64,000 bases of DNA from Caldisphaera lagunensis DSM 15908. Lineage in GTDB: Archaea; Thermoproteota; Thermoprotei_A; Sulfolobales; Acidilobaceae. The notes below the pieces were generated by a model, which was not told where the DNA came from, made no database searches, and saw only the letters and a list, made by a program, of their open reading frames with translations. Both the position numbers and the translations under genes were made by a program. The stretch lies in NCBI RefSeq assembly GCF_000317795.1, contig NC_019791.1, positions 744,001-808,000 of the forward strand. The letters run 5' to 3'. Every line of letters starts with the position of its first letter. Position 1 is the first letter of the stretch. Positions 17,346-27,331 of the stretch are shown here, piece by piece.

Positions 17346-18578
17346 TTGGAAAACTTCACAGAAATTGATAAAAAAAGTAAAATAAATAAATATCAATGGA
17401 TAGCCATAATCAGCGCATCAATAACAATGTTTATATGGGGATTTCTATTAGCTTTAGCCCCTATAGCAACTCAGTGGCCTTTTGTACCTCCAAGTGATTA
17501 TACCTATTTGCTGGTAGCAGCTCCTACTTCATTACTAATTGGTAACCTAGTTTTAGGCAGATATACAGATAAGTTTGGGAGGAAAAAACTTTTTATAATA
17601 GACATGATATTATTTGCAATATCAATACCTTTAATTTTGTTATCTAATAATGTTGTTGAATTAGGATTAGGAATAGGAATGGCAGAATTTTCCTTAGGAG
17701 GTGATGAAACAACTGTTTTAACATATCTATCTGAAATATCCCCAAAGAATCATAGAGGAAAAATCATTGTTGGTGTTACAAATATAGCCAACTTTGGAGC
17801 ATTAATAGCAGCTTTGCTTTCTATAGTGACAAGCTTTTCAATATACATACAAAGGCTTTCCTTTGGTATACTCTTAGCTTTATCAATACCAGTAATTGTT
17901 ATCACAAGAGCATTGATACCAGAATCTTTTAGATGGGAATACTATAAAAATGTTGTGAAAGAAACGAAGGTAGAGATAAGTAAAAGGGATTATACTATTA
18001 GACTATACTTTTTAGTATCTATGGCTATAACTATTGTTTTAACATATGCATTAATGGCATTAATTATCGGACCTTATCTTTTTCCAAGGCTTACATCATG
18101 GATAATATTTATTTATAATTTGGGAGAAACTATAGGAGGAATAATATTAATACCTTTTGTAGATTCATTTAGTAGAAAAATAATTGCCTTTATAGCATAT
18201 CTTGGAGGATCGTTCACTATGGCATTGTTTATACCTCAGTTTCTTTTTGCCAGATCAATAATTGCAATATTTATGGCATTGCTGTTTTTAAATGGGTTAT
18301 TTGGAGAACTTGGCTGGGCCTTTAGAGTAATATTTGAGCCAGAGCTTTTTCCAACAAACATAAGAGCAACTGGAATTGGTTTGGTAAGGGCTATAGCTTA
18401 TTCTCTATATGTAGGCTCAATATTTCTCACATCAGGATTTAGTGAATTCACTTATATATTTTACAATTTAGGATTATGGCTATTTGGTCTCTCTGGTGCA
18501 ACTCTATGGCTAAAGTATGGTATAGAAACTAAAAAGAAGTCTTTAGAGGACATCTCTGATATAATAAAAAATATATGA
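17346..18578 (+). CDS. MFS sugar-porter-like transporter
   Basis: The 410-residue protein has 12 predicted spans. Motif A is GRYTDKFGRKKLFI after span 2, the sugar-porter-type PESFRW occurs at the end of the first half, and E..PTNIRATGIG occurs before span 11, as in metabolite:H+ symporters. It starts at TTG with GGTGAG upstream. Substrate unknown; sugars or organic acids are typical. It is a single gene with a 14-bp direct repeat in its upstream region. Confidence 0.85.
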   Translation: MENFTEIDKKSKINKYQWIAIISASITMFIWGFLLALAPIATQWPFVPPSDYTYLLVAAPTSLLIGNLVLGRYTDKFGRKKLFIIDMILFAISIPLILLSNNVVELGLGIGMAEFSLGGDETTVLTYLSEISPKNHRGKIIVGVTNIANFGALIAALLSIVTSFSIYIQRLSFGILLALSIPVIVITRALIPESFRWEYYKNVVKETKVEISKRDYTIRLYFLVSMAITIVLTYALMALIIGPYLFPRLTSWIIFIYNLGETIGGIILIPFVDSFSRKIIAFIAYLGGSFTMALFIPQFLFARSIIAIFMALLFLNGLFGELGWAFRVIFEPELFPTNIRATGIGLVRAIAYSLYVGSIFLTSGFSEFTYIFYNLGLWLFGLSGATLWLKYGIETKKKSLEDISDIIKNI

Positions 18579-18689
18579 AAGATTGGCTGAAAATTAAGAG
18601 TTATTTTAATACTAAGAAGTTTCTTACGGATTTTCATAAAGATCTTTATAACTAAGAATTTGTCATTAATCCCTTGCCTTAAATGATTT

Positions 18690-18920
18690 GAGTGCTAAGG
18701 AATAACCTTTATTGTATTATTATTTAACGCTTAGTAGTTTTAGAAATAGATGTCGTCTCGCACTCCTCATATAGTTAGATAAAGGAATCAATAGCAAATA
18801 GAATTTTTATGAGAGGAATTCTCGAGCCTCTTGACTGCTTATATGATAAATATGTGTGCACGAACCAATGATGGGAATACTCTATCTTTATGCTGGATAG
18901 GAAGTTAATAATAAAACTAC
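18690..18920 (+). mobile_element. possible decayed IS200/IS605-type remnant
   Basis: Within the gene-free stretch 18579-19054, positions about 18750-18915 contain stem-forming GC islands (TCGTCTCGCACTCC, GAGAGGAATTCTCGAGCCTC, and CTATC-TTTATGCT-GGATAG at the 3' side). The layout, with a terminal hairpin followed by GAAGTTAATA where better copies have TAGTTTACT, resembles the remnants at 4500 and 10000. Similarity is weak. The remaining sequence is ordinary AT-rich DNA. Confidence 0.3.
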
Positions 18921-19054
18921 AATTTAAGGTACATTAAATGCTATAAGAACAAATTTTAGTAATATCAAAAATATTTTTAATATCAATAAAATATATATTA
19001 GTTTTTTACAAATCCTTATAGGTTTTAATTTTTACATATAGATTTGGGATAAAT

Positions 19055-20272
19055 TTGATTATTGAAAATGTAATTAAATATATTTTTCATAATTACAATT
19101 GGCATTTAGAAAATTATTCAGCTAAAGAACCTGAAGAATGCATTGATTGCAAGGCATTGTACATTCATGTTCCTTTCTGTTCTTCTTTATGCCCTTTTTG
19201 TATTTTTCATAGTGTGTTATATAATAAGAATTTGGTGAAGGACTATTTTGATTCAATGAAAAAAGAGATAGATAAATATATTGATAAGAATTATAATTTT
19301 GAATCAATATATATAGGTGGTGGAACTCCCACATTAACAACAAGTGAAGTTTGTGATTTAATTGATTATGTGAAGAATTATTATAAAATAAAGGAAATTT
19401 CGATAGAAGGTTCAATACAAGATATTTCTGATGAAAAAGTAAATACTCTGAAAGAATGTGGAACAACTAGGTTATCCTTAGGAGTTGAAGCAATTCAGCC
19501 ATCTATACAAAAATCGATAGGTAGAGCTAATATCGATGAAGAAGAAATATTAAGTAAAATAGATATGGCATCTAAAATAAAGACATTAAATGTTGATATT
19601 TTATTTAATTTGCCAAATCAAACTATAAATGATTTAGGATATGAGATTGAAAAAATAAAGGATTCAAAGGCAAACCAATTAACTTTTTATCCAATAATGC
19701 CTTCTATAAGAAATAATAATTTGAACAAAGAAATAGATGAGAGTAAGGAAAAACAATTTTATTTTTATATAATGAAAAATTTTGTTAATTCATATTTTTA
19801 TCAATCTAATGCATGGACTTATTCTAAGGGTAGTGATTTCATAACAGATGAATATATTGTTGACTATCCATATTTTGCAGGTATTGGGACAGGGGCTATG
19901 AGTTATATAAATGGTAAATATCTTGTTAATTCTTTTAATATAAACAAATATGAAAAATTAATATCAAAAAATTCTATGCCAACAATACTCAGTAAGGATC
20001 TTTCATTAAAGGAACAAGTATATCTTGAATTTATTTATAAGTTTTATTCATTTAATATTGATAATGATACATTTGAAAAGCTCTTTGGAGCAAATATTGA
20101 GAATTATATGAAAGAAGAGCTATATTTATTATATTTAATAAATGCAATAAAAAAAGATAGCAATAAAATAGTGATTACAGACTATGGAAAATACATCGCT
20201 AATTTATTAATGAAATATTTCTATATAAACGTATCTAAGATCAGGAAATATTGCATAGAAAATAACCTATGA
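19055..20272 (+). CDS. radical SAM protein, HemN/HemW-like
   Basis: At 405 residues this has the radical SAM cluster motif CSSLCPFC (about 43-50) within LYIHVPFCSSLCPFCIFH, the glycine motif YIGGGTPT (about 88-95) and RLSLGVEAIQPSIQKSIGR, all arranged as in coproporphyrinogen dehydrogenase and HemW. The C-terminal third has a HemN-like winged region. It could act in anaerobic haem synthesis, haem trafficking or another SAM-radical reaction; CxxxCxxC without the extra Cys of HemN's motif favours HemW-like or an unassigned paralogue. The start is TTG and could be a few codons later. Confidence 0.8.
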   Translation: MIIENVIKYIFHNYNWHLENYSAKEPEECIDCKALYIHVPFCSSLCPFCIFHSVLYNKNLVKDYFDSMKKEIDKYIDKNYNFESIYIGGGTPTLTTSEVCDLIDYVKNYYKIKEISIEGSIQDISDEKVNTLKECGTTRLSLGVEAIQPSIQKSIGRANIDEEEILSKIDMASKIKTLNVDILFNLPNQTINDLGYEIEKIKDSKANQLTFYPIMPSIRNNNLNKEIDESKEKQFYFYIMKNFVNSYFYQSNAWTYSKGSDFITDEYIVDYPYFAGIGTGAMSYINGKYLVNSFNINKYEKLISKNSMPTILSKDLSLKEQVYLEFIYKFYSFNIDNDTFEKLFGANIENYMKEELYLLYLINAIKKDSNKIVITDYGKYIANLLMKYFYINVSKIRKYCIENNL

Positions 20273-20322
20273 TTTTACACCATATAAAGCCTCCCCTTTA
20301 GATCTGAAAATAAGTAAGATAA

Positions 20323-20799
20323 TTAATATTTAATTCCTCTAGCTGCTATTTTATATTCTCCACCAATATCCCATTTATAATCCTTTGGAAACACTAAGTT
20401 ACCTGATAGTATTTTAAGTCCCTCTGTTTCATTTCCATTAAAAATTATTGCCCATGCTTTTAATAGGTCTTCATCTTTCATAATCTTAGTTTCATTATTT
20501 TCACTATTTTTTAAAGATAAGCTTATATTGGTATGTATTCTGCTTATCGCAACTATAGGATCGCAAGTATAAATTAAGGTTAATCCTCCATAAATTGTTG
20601 AAAAATATATTGCTTTTTCAATTTTTGTTAAATTATAATTACTTATATCCCATGCTTTTAACTCATTTATTATGTTTGAAATTATTTTCTCGATATTTTC
20701 ATTTGGCTTCCAAGGGGCGTTTATTATAGGTGCAGCGATATAAAAACAATTTGATTCTGCTAATATTCCTACAGGGTGTAATTCAACCAATACTTTCAC
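20323..20799 (-). CDS. hypothetical protein downstream of DUF2299 gene
   Basis: This 158-residue protein of unknown family is probably cotranscribed with the gene at 20806, from which it is separated by 6 bp. It has a possible alpha/beta fold with WKPNENIEKIISNIINELK and YGGLTLIYTCDPIVAISRI. The GTG start overlaps the GGTGA ribosome binding site; a TTG three codons later (20790) at normal spacing is more likely the true start. Confidence 0.6.
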   Translation of the reverse strand: MKVLVELHPVGILAESNCFYIAAPIINAPWKPNENIEKIISNIINELKAWDISNYNLTKIEKAIYFSTIYGGLTLIYTCDPIVAISRIHTNISLSLKNSENNETKIMKDEDLLKAWAIIFNGNETEGLKILSGNLVFPKDYKWDIGGEYKIAARGIKY

Positions 20800-20805
20800 C
20801 TTTTA

Positions 20806-21303
20806 CTATATGTGCATTACAGTTTGTTCTCCTTGCTTAAATGAACCCCCTAGCTTAATAGTAAAATGAGTTACAATTAAACCGTATGCATTTGAAAGAA
20901 TTCTTACAGAATCTGTAACTTCACTTGGAGTTATTTTATCTTGATATATTATCTTTGTCACTATAATGTTATCTGGATTGTTTATATCAGGCTGAAATAT
21001 AGTTATACATGAAGGACACATCATATACAAATTTTTTAATAATTCTCCTATCATGTTTGCTCTTTCCTGCTCAGGCATTTTAATAATTTTCTCTTTATGC
21101 TGTTCAGCTACTTTGACTGCCATTGTAAATGCAAATTTTTCGGTTTTTCCTTTTGGTCTTTGTATCGAGATAGCTACTCTGAAGGGGGCATTTACCATGG
21201 TATTAATAGCCCACTCTATTGGCGCATCTTTAGGTATTGGTATTTCTGATACTTCTAAGTTTTCTTCTTTTAACCATTTTATTATTTCTTCTTTTAACCC
21301 CAT
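20806..21303 (-). CDS. DUF2299-like archaeal protein
   Basis: The 165-residue protein begins IIKWLKEENLEVSEIPIPKDAPIEW and continues with a beta strand, FAFTMAVKVAEQHKEKIIKMP and LLKNLYMMCPSCITIFQP, a layout I associate with DUF2299, an archaeal family of unknown function. Two cysteines occur in CPSC. Assignment is from memory of the pattern. It is the first gene of a two-gene unit with the 158-residue protein. Confidence 0.62.
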   Translation of the reverse strand: MGLKEEIIKWLKEENLEVSEIPIPKDAPIEWAINTMVNAPFRVAISIQRPKGKTEKFAFTMAVKVAEQHKEKIIKMPEQERANMIGELLKNLYMMCPSCITIFQPDINNPDNIIVTKIIYQDKITPSEVTDSVRILSNAYGLIVTHFTIKLGGSFKQGEQTVMHI

Positions 21304-21450
21304 TTTATTCGCCTATTAATATTATGAAAATTCTTATAAAATACTTTTCCTTTTAATTTTCTATATATATTAAAAATAGCTACAATGCTTATTAATTTCA
21401 TTATATAATATATAGTCTTGTTTAATAAATAATAAAAATAAGGTGAAACC

Positions 21451-22548
21451 ATGGAAGATATAAGAAATGAATTGGATAAGTTAGAAGAGTATCTAAAAAT
21501 AAAGCCATTATATTGGGATTTTGATAAAGGAGAATTTGTTTGGATCGATACCAGATTAATACCTTGGAAAGAGTTGTACAGAAGTACTAAAGATTATCAT
21601 AGAGTTGCACAAGCAATAAAAGAAATGGAGATAAGGGGTGCACCAGCTATAGGAGTTTCAGCTGCATATGGATTAGCGTTAGCAACAATATATAGTAATG
21701 CAAGTAAAGTTGATGACCTATTAAAAGATGTAAAAGAGGCTTATAACGTATTGGCATCAACAAGGCCAACGGCCTATAATCTATTTTGGGCCTTAAATAG
21801 GTTGTGGAATGTAATCTTGAGTAATTACGAAAAAAATGACCTTGAAGATATAAAACAAAATGTACTAAATGAAGCTCACAGAGTTTACATCGAGGATATT
21901 AAGAATAACGTTAATATGGGGAAATATGGTTCTAAAATAATTGAAAACAATTCAAGAATAATAACTCATTGTAATACTGGCGCATTGGCAACAGCTGGAT
22001 TTGGAACAGCTCTAGGAGTTATAAGGTATGCTTTCTATGAAGGCAAAAGCATACATGTTTATGCAGATGAAACCAGGCCTCTATTACAAGGAGCTAGATT
22101 AACAATATGGGAGTTAAAGAAAGAGGGAATACCATCTACACTTGTTGTTGATGGTGCATCTGGTTTATTATTTAGTAAGAATATGGCAGATTTAGCAATT
22201 GTAGGTGCCGATAGAATAACCCTTACAGGTCATGTAGCAAACAAAATAGGAACATTTAATTTAGCGCTTGCAGCAAATTATCATAAAAAACCATTTTATG
22301 TCGCTGCTCCGACAAGTACAGTTCACCCTACAGAAAATCCTAATGATATAGTCATTGAAGAAAGATCACAAGATGAGGTTACTAATATCATGGGAAAATT
22401 AAACATTACAGTTGATGGAACTGAGGCATTCAATCCTGCTTTTGATATAACTCCACCTGAGATAGTTGAAGGAATAATAACTGAAAAAGGAATAGTCAAA
22501 AAGCCATATTTAAACAATTTCAAAGCATTGCTATATGGAAGGCAATAA
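21451..22548 (+). CDS. mtnA: S-methyl-5-thioribose-1-phosphate isomerase
   Basis: At 365 residues this has all MtnA/eIF2B-like signatures: IRGAPAIGVSAAYG (61-74), the catalytic cysteine C174 in THCNTGALAT, ADETRPLLQGARLT (205-218) and the catalytic aspartate D254 in VGADRI. It converts methylthioribose-1-phosphate to methylthioribulose-1-phosphate in methionine salvage. The related archaeal ribose-1,5-bisphosphate isomerase shares the fold, but these motifs favour MtnA. The nucleoside phosphorylase at 63354 could supply its substrate. AAGGTGA precedes the ATG. Confidence 0.9.
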   Translation: MEDIRNELDKLEEYLKIKPLYWDFDKGEFVWIDTRLIPWKELYRSTKDYHRVAQAIKEMEIRGAPAIGVSAAYGLALATIYSNASKVDDLLKDVKEAYNVLASTRPTAYNLFWALNRLWNVILSNYEKNDLEDIKQNVLNEAHRVYIEDIKNNVNMGKYGSKIIENNSRIITHCNTGALATAGFGTALGVIRYAFYEGKSIHVYADETRPLLQGARLTIWELKKEGIPSTLVVDGASGLLFSKNMADLAIVGADRITLTGHVANKIGTFNLALAANYHKKPFYVAAPTSTVHPTENPNDIVIEERSQDEVTNIMGKLNITVDGTEAFNPAFDITPPEIVEGIITEKGIVKKPYLNNFKALLYGRQ

Positions 22549-22704
22549 ATTTTCAATTTTAATTAAATTAAGCTAATAAGTTTCCATGTTTCTTTATAAG
22601 AGAACTTTTAGGAAAGAAAATATTTAAATTAATTTTGTTTCTAACCAGGTCAAATTTAATAAATTTATACTCTATATATATGCATATTTAAAAGGTGAGG
22701 TGAG

Positions 22705-23970
22705 TTGGGTAAAATTCCGTGCAATGTTAATGAGTTGAAACCGCCAAGTGAAGGTCATTTTGCAAAATATGAAAACGGTAAGCTAATTGTTCCAGACGAT
22801 CCAATTGTAGCATTTTTCAAAGGAGATGGTATTGGGCCTGAAATTGTTGATAGTGCAATAAAAATTGTAGATGCTGCTGTAAGCAAGGCTTATGGAGGTA
22901 AAAGAAAGATTACTTGGTGGCAAGTAGCAGCTGGTGAAGAAGCTGAAAAAGAATGTGGTACGCTATTACCTGATGCAACTTTGGAAGCCTTTAAGAGGGC
23001 AAGAATCAATCTTAAAGGACCCTTAACAACACCTGTTGGAAGTGGATTTAGAAGCTTAAATGTTGCTATAAGAATAGCTCTCGATTTATATGCTAATATA
23101 AGGCCTGTTAAATGGTATGGTCAACCTGCTCCGCACTGTCACCCAGAAAAGATTGATTGGGTAATATTTAGAGAAAACACAGAAGATGTATATATGGGTA
23201 TTGAATTTCCATGGAACTCTCCAGAAGCAAATAAAATAAGGGATTTCTTCAAGAAAGAATTAAAAATAGAATTAAGACCTGATGCAGGAATTGGTATAAA
23301 GCCTATATCGAAATTTGGAACTCAAAGATTGATGAGAAGGGCCTTAGAATGGGCATTAAGAAATAATATTAAACGTGTTACGATACAGCATAAAGGTAAT
23401 ATACAAAAGTATACTGAGGGTGCTTTTAGAGAATGGGCTTATGAAGTAGCTGTAAATGAGTTTAGAGACTATGTTGTTACAGAGGATGAAGTAAATACAA
23501 AATTCGGAGGGAAAACCCCACAAGATAAGATATTAGTAAATGATAGAATAGCTGATAATATGTTACAGCAAATTATTACAAGACCAGGAGAATATAATAT
23601 AATAGTTGCTCCAAATCTTAATGGGGACTACATTAGCGACGAAGCAAACGCATTGGTAGGAGGTATAGGAATGGCAGCTGGTATGGATATGGGAGATGGT
23701 ATAGCAGTTGCAGAGCCAGTTCATGGTACAGCACCTAAATATGCTGGCAAAAATGTAATTAATCCAACGGCTGAAATATTAAGTGCAGCAGTCTTAATAG
23801 GAGATTATATGGGTTGGAGAGAAGTTAAAGTTCTAATAGAAAATGCAATAAAGAACGCTATAAATAACAAACAAGTTACATATGATCTAGCTAGAGAAAT
23901 GCCAGGAGTTCAACCAATATCAACATCAGAATATACTGATGTATTAATAGGTTATATAAAACAATCTTAA
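22705..23970 (+). CDS. icd: isocitrate dehydrogenase (NADP-type)
   Basis: The 421-residue enzyme matches bacterial-type homodimeric ICDH: substrate loop GSGFRSLNVAIR (about 112-123), FRENTEDVYMGIE, LNGDYISDEANALVGGIG, and cofactor segment HGTAPKYAGKNVINPTAE. The Lys-Tyr pair in HGTAPKY and the Arg in TYDLAREM are the residues that select NADP in the E. coli enzyme. It decarboxylates isocitrate to 2-oxoglutarate in the cytosolic TCA cycle. The start is TTG with AGGTGAGGTGAG upstream. It converges with a HAD phosphatase 1 bp away. Confidence 0.93.
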   Translation: MGKIPCNVNELKPPSEGHFAKYENGKLIVPDDPIVAFFKGDGIGPEIVDSAIKIVDAAVSKAYGGKRKITWWQVAAGEEAEKECGTLLPDATLEAFKRARINLKGPLTTPVGSGFRSLNVAIRIALDLYANIRPVKWYGQPAPHCHPEKIDWVIFRENTEDVYMGIEFPWNSPEANKIRDFFKKELKIELRPDAGIGIKPISKFGTQRLMRRALEWALRNNIKRVTIQHKGNIQKYTEGAFREWAYEVAVNEFRDYVVTEDEVNTKFGGKTPQDKILVNDRIADNMLQQIITRPGEYNIIVAPNLNGDYISDEANALVGGIGMAAGMDMGDGIAVAEPVHGTAPKYAGKNVINPTAEILSAAVLIGDYMGWREVKVLIENAIKNAINNKQVTYDLAREMPGVQPISTSEYTDVLIGYIKQS

Positions 23971-23971
23971 A

Positions 23972-24640
23972 CTATATTTTTTCTATTTCATTTATTATAT
24001 TACAAATCTCTTTTAGATTATTAATTTTAAATTTAGCTATATTTGATAATGATTCATCATCACCGAATTGTATTGGATACTTAACAAGCTTCATAGCAGA
24101 TGCATCCCATGTAGAGTCTCCTACATATGCTGCTTCGTCTGGCTTAATATTTTCGGAAAGAAGTAACATTTTAAGCGGTTTTTCTTTATTAACTCCAACT
24201 AATGGGTAACCGCCCGGGATTAAATAGCCAAACTTGTCGAATTCTAGTTCATTTGCAAACCAAAAATCAGCGCCAATAACTTTACTTATTCTTGAGACTA
24301 AAAGATCAATACCTCCACTTATAAGAGCTATCAACTTTCTTTTTTTATGCAAACACATAGATACTTCTTGAGCCTCGGGTCTAACTTCAATTTTATTTAA
24401 AATTTCTATTAGTGTTTCTCTTTTTAATTTACCATTATTTTTTTCAATCCATAAGCTTGTATCTAACTTCATCCAATCGACATAGTTTATTTCACCCTTT
24501 TCAAATTTTTCAAAATATATCTTTGCTTTATCCTCTACATTAAAATGTTTATGAACAAAACCCCAACTGCTTTTCTCTTTTGTTAAAACGCCGTCAACAT
24601 CGAAGACAACTAGCTTTATTTTACCCATTTTATTCCCCAT
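23972..24640 (-). CDS. HAD-superfamily phosphatase (phosphoserine phosphatase-like)
   Basis: The 222-residue protein has the four HAD motifs: DVDGVLT (D14xD type) near residues 14-20, the ISGG serine/threonine motif near 110, a lysine in KEKPLKML, and YVGDSTWDASAMK near 168-180. The helical cap between motifs I and II resembles SerB. Substrate could be phosphoserine or another small phosphate ester. Phosphoserine is the precursor of the CysO substrate pool, so the two may be metabolically linked, but this is inference. Confidence 0.82.
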   Translation of the reverse strand: MGNKMGKIKLVVFDVDGVLTKEKSSWGFVHKHFNVEDKAKIYFEKFEKGEINYVDWMKLDTSLWIEKNNGKLKRETLIEILNKIEVRPEAQEVSMCLHKKRKLIALISGGIDLLVSRISKVIGADFWFANELEFDKFGYLIPGGYPLVGVNKEKPLKMLLLSENIKPDEAAYVGDSTWDASAMKLVKYPIQFGDDESLSNIAKFKINNLKEICNIINEIEKI

Positions 24641-24756
24641 TTTTGAAATAAATTTCTAGGAATAATATATATGTATATTAGCTTTAATTTCTTTCCCTCT
24701 TTGTGGTGAAGGAGTAATTAATCTAAAATATTGCGTTATTTTAATTTTGTATTTAA

Positions 24757-25263
24757 TTAAAAATAATCAAATATACTTGGGAAAATTATAATAGATCCAT
24801 CTAATTTATAAATGATTTTCAAAATTTCTTTTATATTATTGCTGTAATACATGTGAGGCATTTTTGAATCTGTTGCCCCCAAATTATCTATTTTTAAAAA
24901 TTTTGAATAAAATAGGCTACTTAATTCGTCTTCTATCTTAACACCATACAAACCCTCTTTATAATAAATTATTGATGGTTCTACTGATTTATTATTTGTT
25001 ACATAGTCTATATGCCATCTCAATTTCTTGTTTTTTGTTAAATGCCTCCTTAGTCTATTGTTTAACCCATTTCCCGCAGAACCAATGTAAATTATATATC
25101 CTTTATCTATAATGAATTCATTCTTATTAATTATTAAATTTATGTAATCATTTACTCTGAAAACAATGATATAAATTCCTTCTTTTGATAAAATTTGACT
25201 CCATATATTATAAATTTGATTCCCATGTATTTGTTTGTTCACTCTTATCATCTTTTGTTGCAA
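24757..25263 (-). CDS. DUF123 GIY-YIG-type nuclease-like protein
   Basis: The 168-residue protein matches DUF123: KEGIYIIVFRV, then DKGYIIYIGSAGNGLNNRLRRHL (GYxxYIGSA and RLxRHL), then LRWHIDYVT and, near the C-terminus, NLGATDSKMPHMYY where the family has GssDC.C.sHLfY. DUF123 is a GIY-YIG variant, sometimes fused to endonuclease III in archaea. The usual cysteines of the last motif are replaced here by Ser and Met-Pro. The TTG start gives four extra residues before an ATG at residue 5. Confidence 0.78.
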   Translation of the reverse strand: MQQKMIRVNKQIHGNQIYNIWSQILSKEGIYIIVFRVNDYINLIINKNEFIIDKGYIIYIGSAGNGLNNRLRRHLTKNKKLRWHIDYVTNNKSVEPSIIYYKEGLYGVKIEDELSSLFYSKFLKIDNLGATDSKMPHMYYSNNIKEILKIIYKLDGSIIIFPSIFDYF

Positions 25264-25743
25264 TTAAAATCTTTAAATTGGGTATATAAATGTTTTTTAA
25301 TTTAATATAAATTTAATATAAACTTAATAAAAAAAGATATAAATATAAAACATATCATTGTTATCTTAATTTAAATAAGAAATGTTATATAGTATAAATA
25401 CTGTTTTATTAAATATGTTTATATTGAACGATTAAACATAAAAACCATTATATTTGTATTTATGAGAAAACATTAATAATTAAAAATTAAGTTTTTTATG
25501 AGCAATTTGCAAAAACATGAAACACTTATTTATGGAAGGGAGAGAATCAAATAAAGGATCCGATACCCCAGAGATTATCATCGCTTTACGCTTCATTCGG
25601 GCACAACTATCTTCATCTCCCATTTATATTTTATATAAGAGGATTTAATCTTTTTAACATATGAGACAATTAAAAAGAAACATTTATAATATTTCTTTGC
25701 ATTTAAATTAATTCCTAGAATATAAATAGATAAGTGAAATATC
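25264..25743. other. 480-bp intergenic stretch with a small GC-richer island
   Basis: Most of this is very AT-rich. Positions about 25535-25623 are GC-richer. On the minus strand TTATATAAAATATAAATG (25638 down to 25621) resembles a TATA box and leads into a 47-codon frame (25623-25480) and into GATGAAGATAG...GCGATGATAATC, which is faintly C/D-box-like but has no CTGA. I cannot decide between a tiny gene, an RNA and chance. Confidence 0.3.
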
Positions 25744-26616
25744 ATGAAAGTACTTGTAATAGGGTTGCTTGAAGAAAATTCTGGTAAAACAATATTCGCA
25801 TCAAGCATAATTAATGCATTAATAAGTCAAGGATACGATTCAGTTGGATTTAAGCCATTAGGTGCGACCGAATTATGGAGTCATCCTGAAGCTCTGATAG
25901 AATCAAAAAAGAATAAGATGGTTGTTACAAGCGATTCAATAATGCTGCATAAATTTTCTAGAGAAAAAGAACCTATAAATATAATAAATCCTTTTGGCGG
26001 ATTATTAATACCAGTTTTGCCTGAAAAATTAAGGAATCTTAACAGTTTTAGTAATGCTCTTTATATGCCAAATATGAGACTTGGTATATCAAGATTAACT
26101 TTATGTCCTAGCAATTCATTATATAACACCCATTTGATAAACGTAAATGCTATAGAGAGGAGTTCTAAAAGTGTTGAATATGAACTCCTAGATCTAGTTT
26201 CTGTTATTGAAAATATAGTTAAAGTTGACGATGAATATATTTTAAATTTAATTTCAGGTGGAGCTTTAAGAGATATTGATAAATGTTTAAATTACCTAGA
26301 AAATAGACATGAGATTGTCGTTATAGAATCTAATTCAAATATAGCATCACCAACTCCGTTATCAACAAATGCAGATGTAGTAGTTATAGTAACCCCGGGA
26401 GAAGCGATGGTAGTTGATGGGAATAGATATAAAAAAGCTATAGAACTTTTAAATCTTAATGGTAAACCCTGGGTTATAAAAACGCAAGAAGTATTTCAAT
26501 TAACTAATTATTTATTTTCGATAGAATTACCAATACTTGAGGATCAATTTTCTGGCTATAATAATGATACATTGAATTATATAATAGAATATATTAAAAA
26601 TATAATAAAACAATAA
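25744..26616 (+). CDS. SIMIBI-class P-loop NTPase (BioD/CobB-like), function unknown
   Basis: The 290-residue protein begins MKVLVIGLLEENSGKTIFAS, a Walker A variant ending in SGKT as in BioD/CobB/MinD relatives, followed by a helix and VGFKPLGATELW. A Walker B-like strand is HEIVVIESNS (about 195-204), and ADVVVIVTPG resembles the guanine/adenine-side strand of these ATPases. It may be an ATP-dependent ligase or partitioning-type ATPase; no substrate can be assigned. It precedes a DUF981/thioredoxin/FAD cluster by 101 bp. Confidence 0.7.
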   Translation: MKVLVIGLLEENSGKTIFASSIINALISQGYDSVGFKPLGATELWSHPEALIESKKNKMVVTSDSIMLHKFSREKEPINIINPFGGLLIPVLPEKLRNLNSFSNALYMPNMRLGISRLTLCPSNSLYNTHLINVNAIERSSKSVEYELLDLVSVIENIVKVDDEYILNLISGGALRDIDKCLNYLENRHEIVVIESNSNIASPTPLSTNADVVVIVTPGEAMVVDGNRYKKAIELLNLNGKPWVIKTQEVFQLTNYLFSIELPILEDQFSGYNNDTLNYIIEYIKNIIKQ

Positions 26617-26717
26617 ACAGAATTAGTTTATAAATTTTTTATATAAAGAGGGTATTTATCTATAATAAGAGAATATTTAAAATTCTGTATGTATAGAATT
26701 ATAATCAGGTGAGATAA

Positions 26718-27314
26718 ATGGCATTGTTTGTAGACGTGTTAGACATAGAATTAATGTTGTTAGGTGGAGGTCTATTAGTATTAGCTTATTGGGTATTGTT
26801 AAATTTCACACTAAATTATGATCAACAGAAATTAAGTGAAATTAATAGAGGATTTGGATATTTCTTCTTGACATTAGGTATCTATTCTTTAGCAATGGGC
26901 TTATGGAGTTCATTTGTTTGGCCTTTACCATCATCTTATAATTTGGTTTTGTCAGATCCATTTAGCTTATATGGAATAGCACTAATCGCTTTAGGATTCG
27001 CCAACATATACAAAGTACCTATTACAGGTGTTTTAGCTGGAATCGCTATTCTTTCAATACCTGTTATAAATTATGGTGCTGCAATTTTGCATTTTGGCAT
27101 GACTAATTCTCCTACAGGGGCTGGGGCATTATATTTGTTAATTGGAATAAATGGATTATTGAGCCCAATATTGCAAACAAAGGCTAAAAAATATTGGAGT
27201 TATATAGCAATTTTGTTGTTAGTGTTAGCAGCAATATTAGCCCTCTACACCGGCATTGCTGCAACATATGAACATATAGAAGGATGGAGAAGCTGGGCCC
27301 CATTTTATGGTTAA
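26718..27314 (+). CDS. DUF981 family membrane protein
   Basis: The 198-residue protein has six predicted spans. The segment LGIYSLAMGLWSSFVWPLPSSYN and DPFSLYGIALIALGF match the DUF981 pattern, a family of predicted membrane proteins of unknown role in archaea and actinobacteria. CAGGTGAG precedes the ATG. It is followed by a thioredoxin-like gene at 17 bp, which suggests an operon with redox character. Confidence 0.78.
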   Translation: MALFVDVLDIELMLLGGGLLVLAYWVLLNFTLNYDQQKLSEINRGFGYFFLTLGIYSLAMGLWSSFVWPLPSSYNLVLSDPFSLYGIALIALGFANIYKVPITGVLAGIAILSIPVINYGAAILHFGMTNSPTGAGALYLLIGINGLLSPILQTKAKKYWSYIAILLLVLAAILALYTGIAATYEHIEGWRSWAPFYG

Positions 27315-27331
27315 TTAGCTAGTGAAAAATT

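Noticed and set aside
25593-25808. 71-residue frame on the minus strand
   Set aside because: It overlaps the start of the P-loop NTPase gene, has no ribosome site and no plausible protein pattern.
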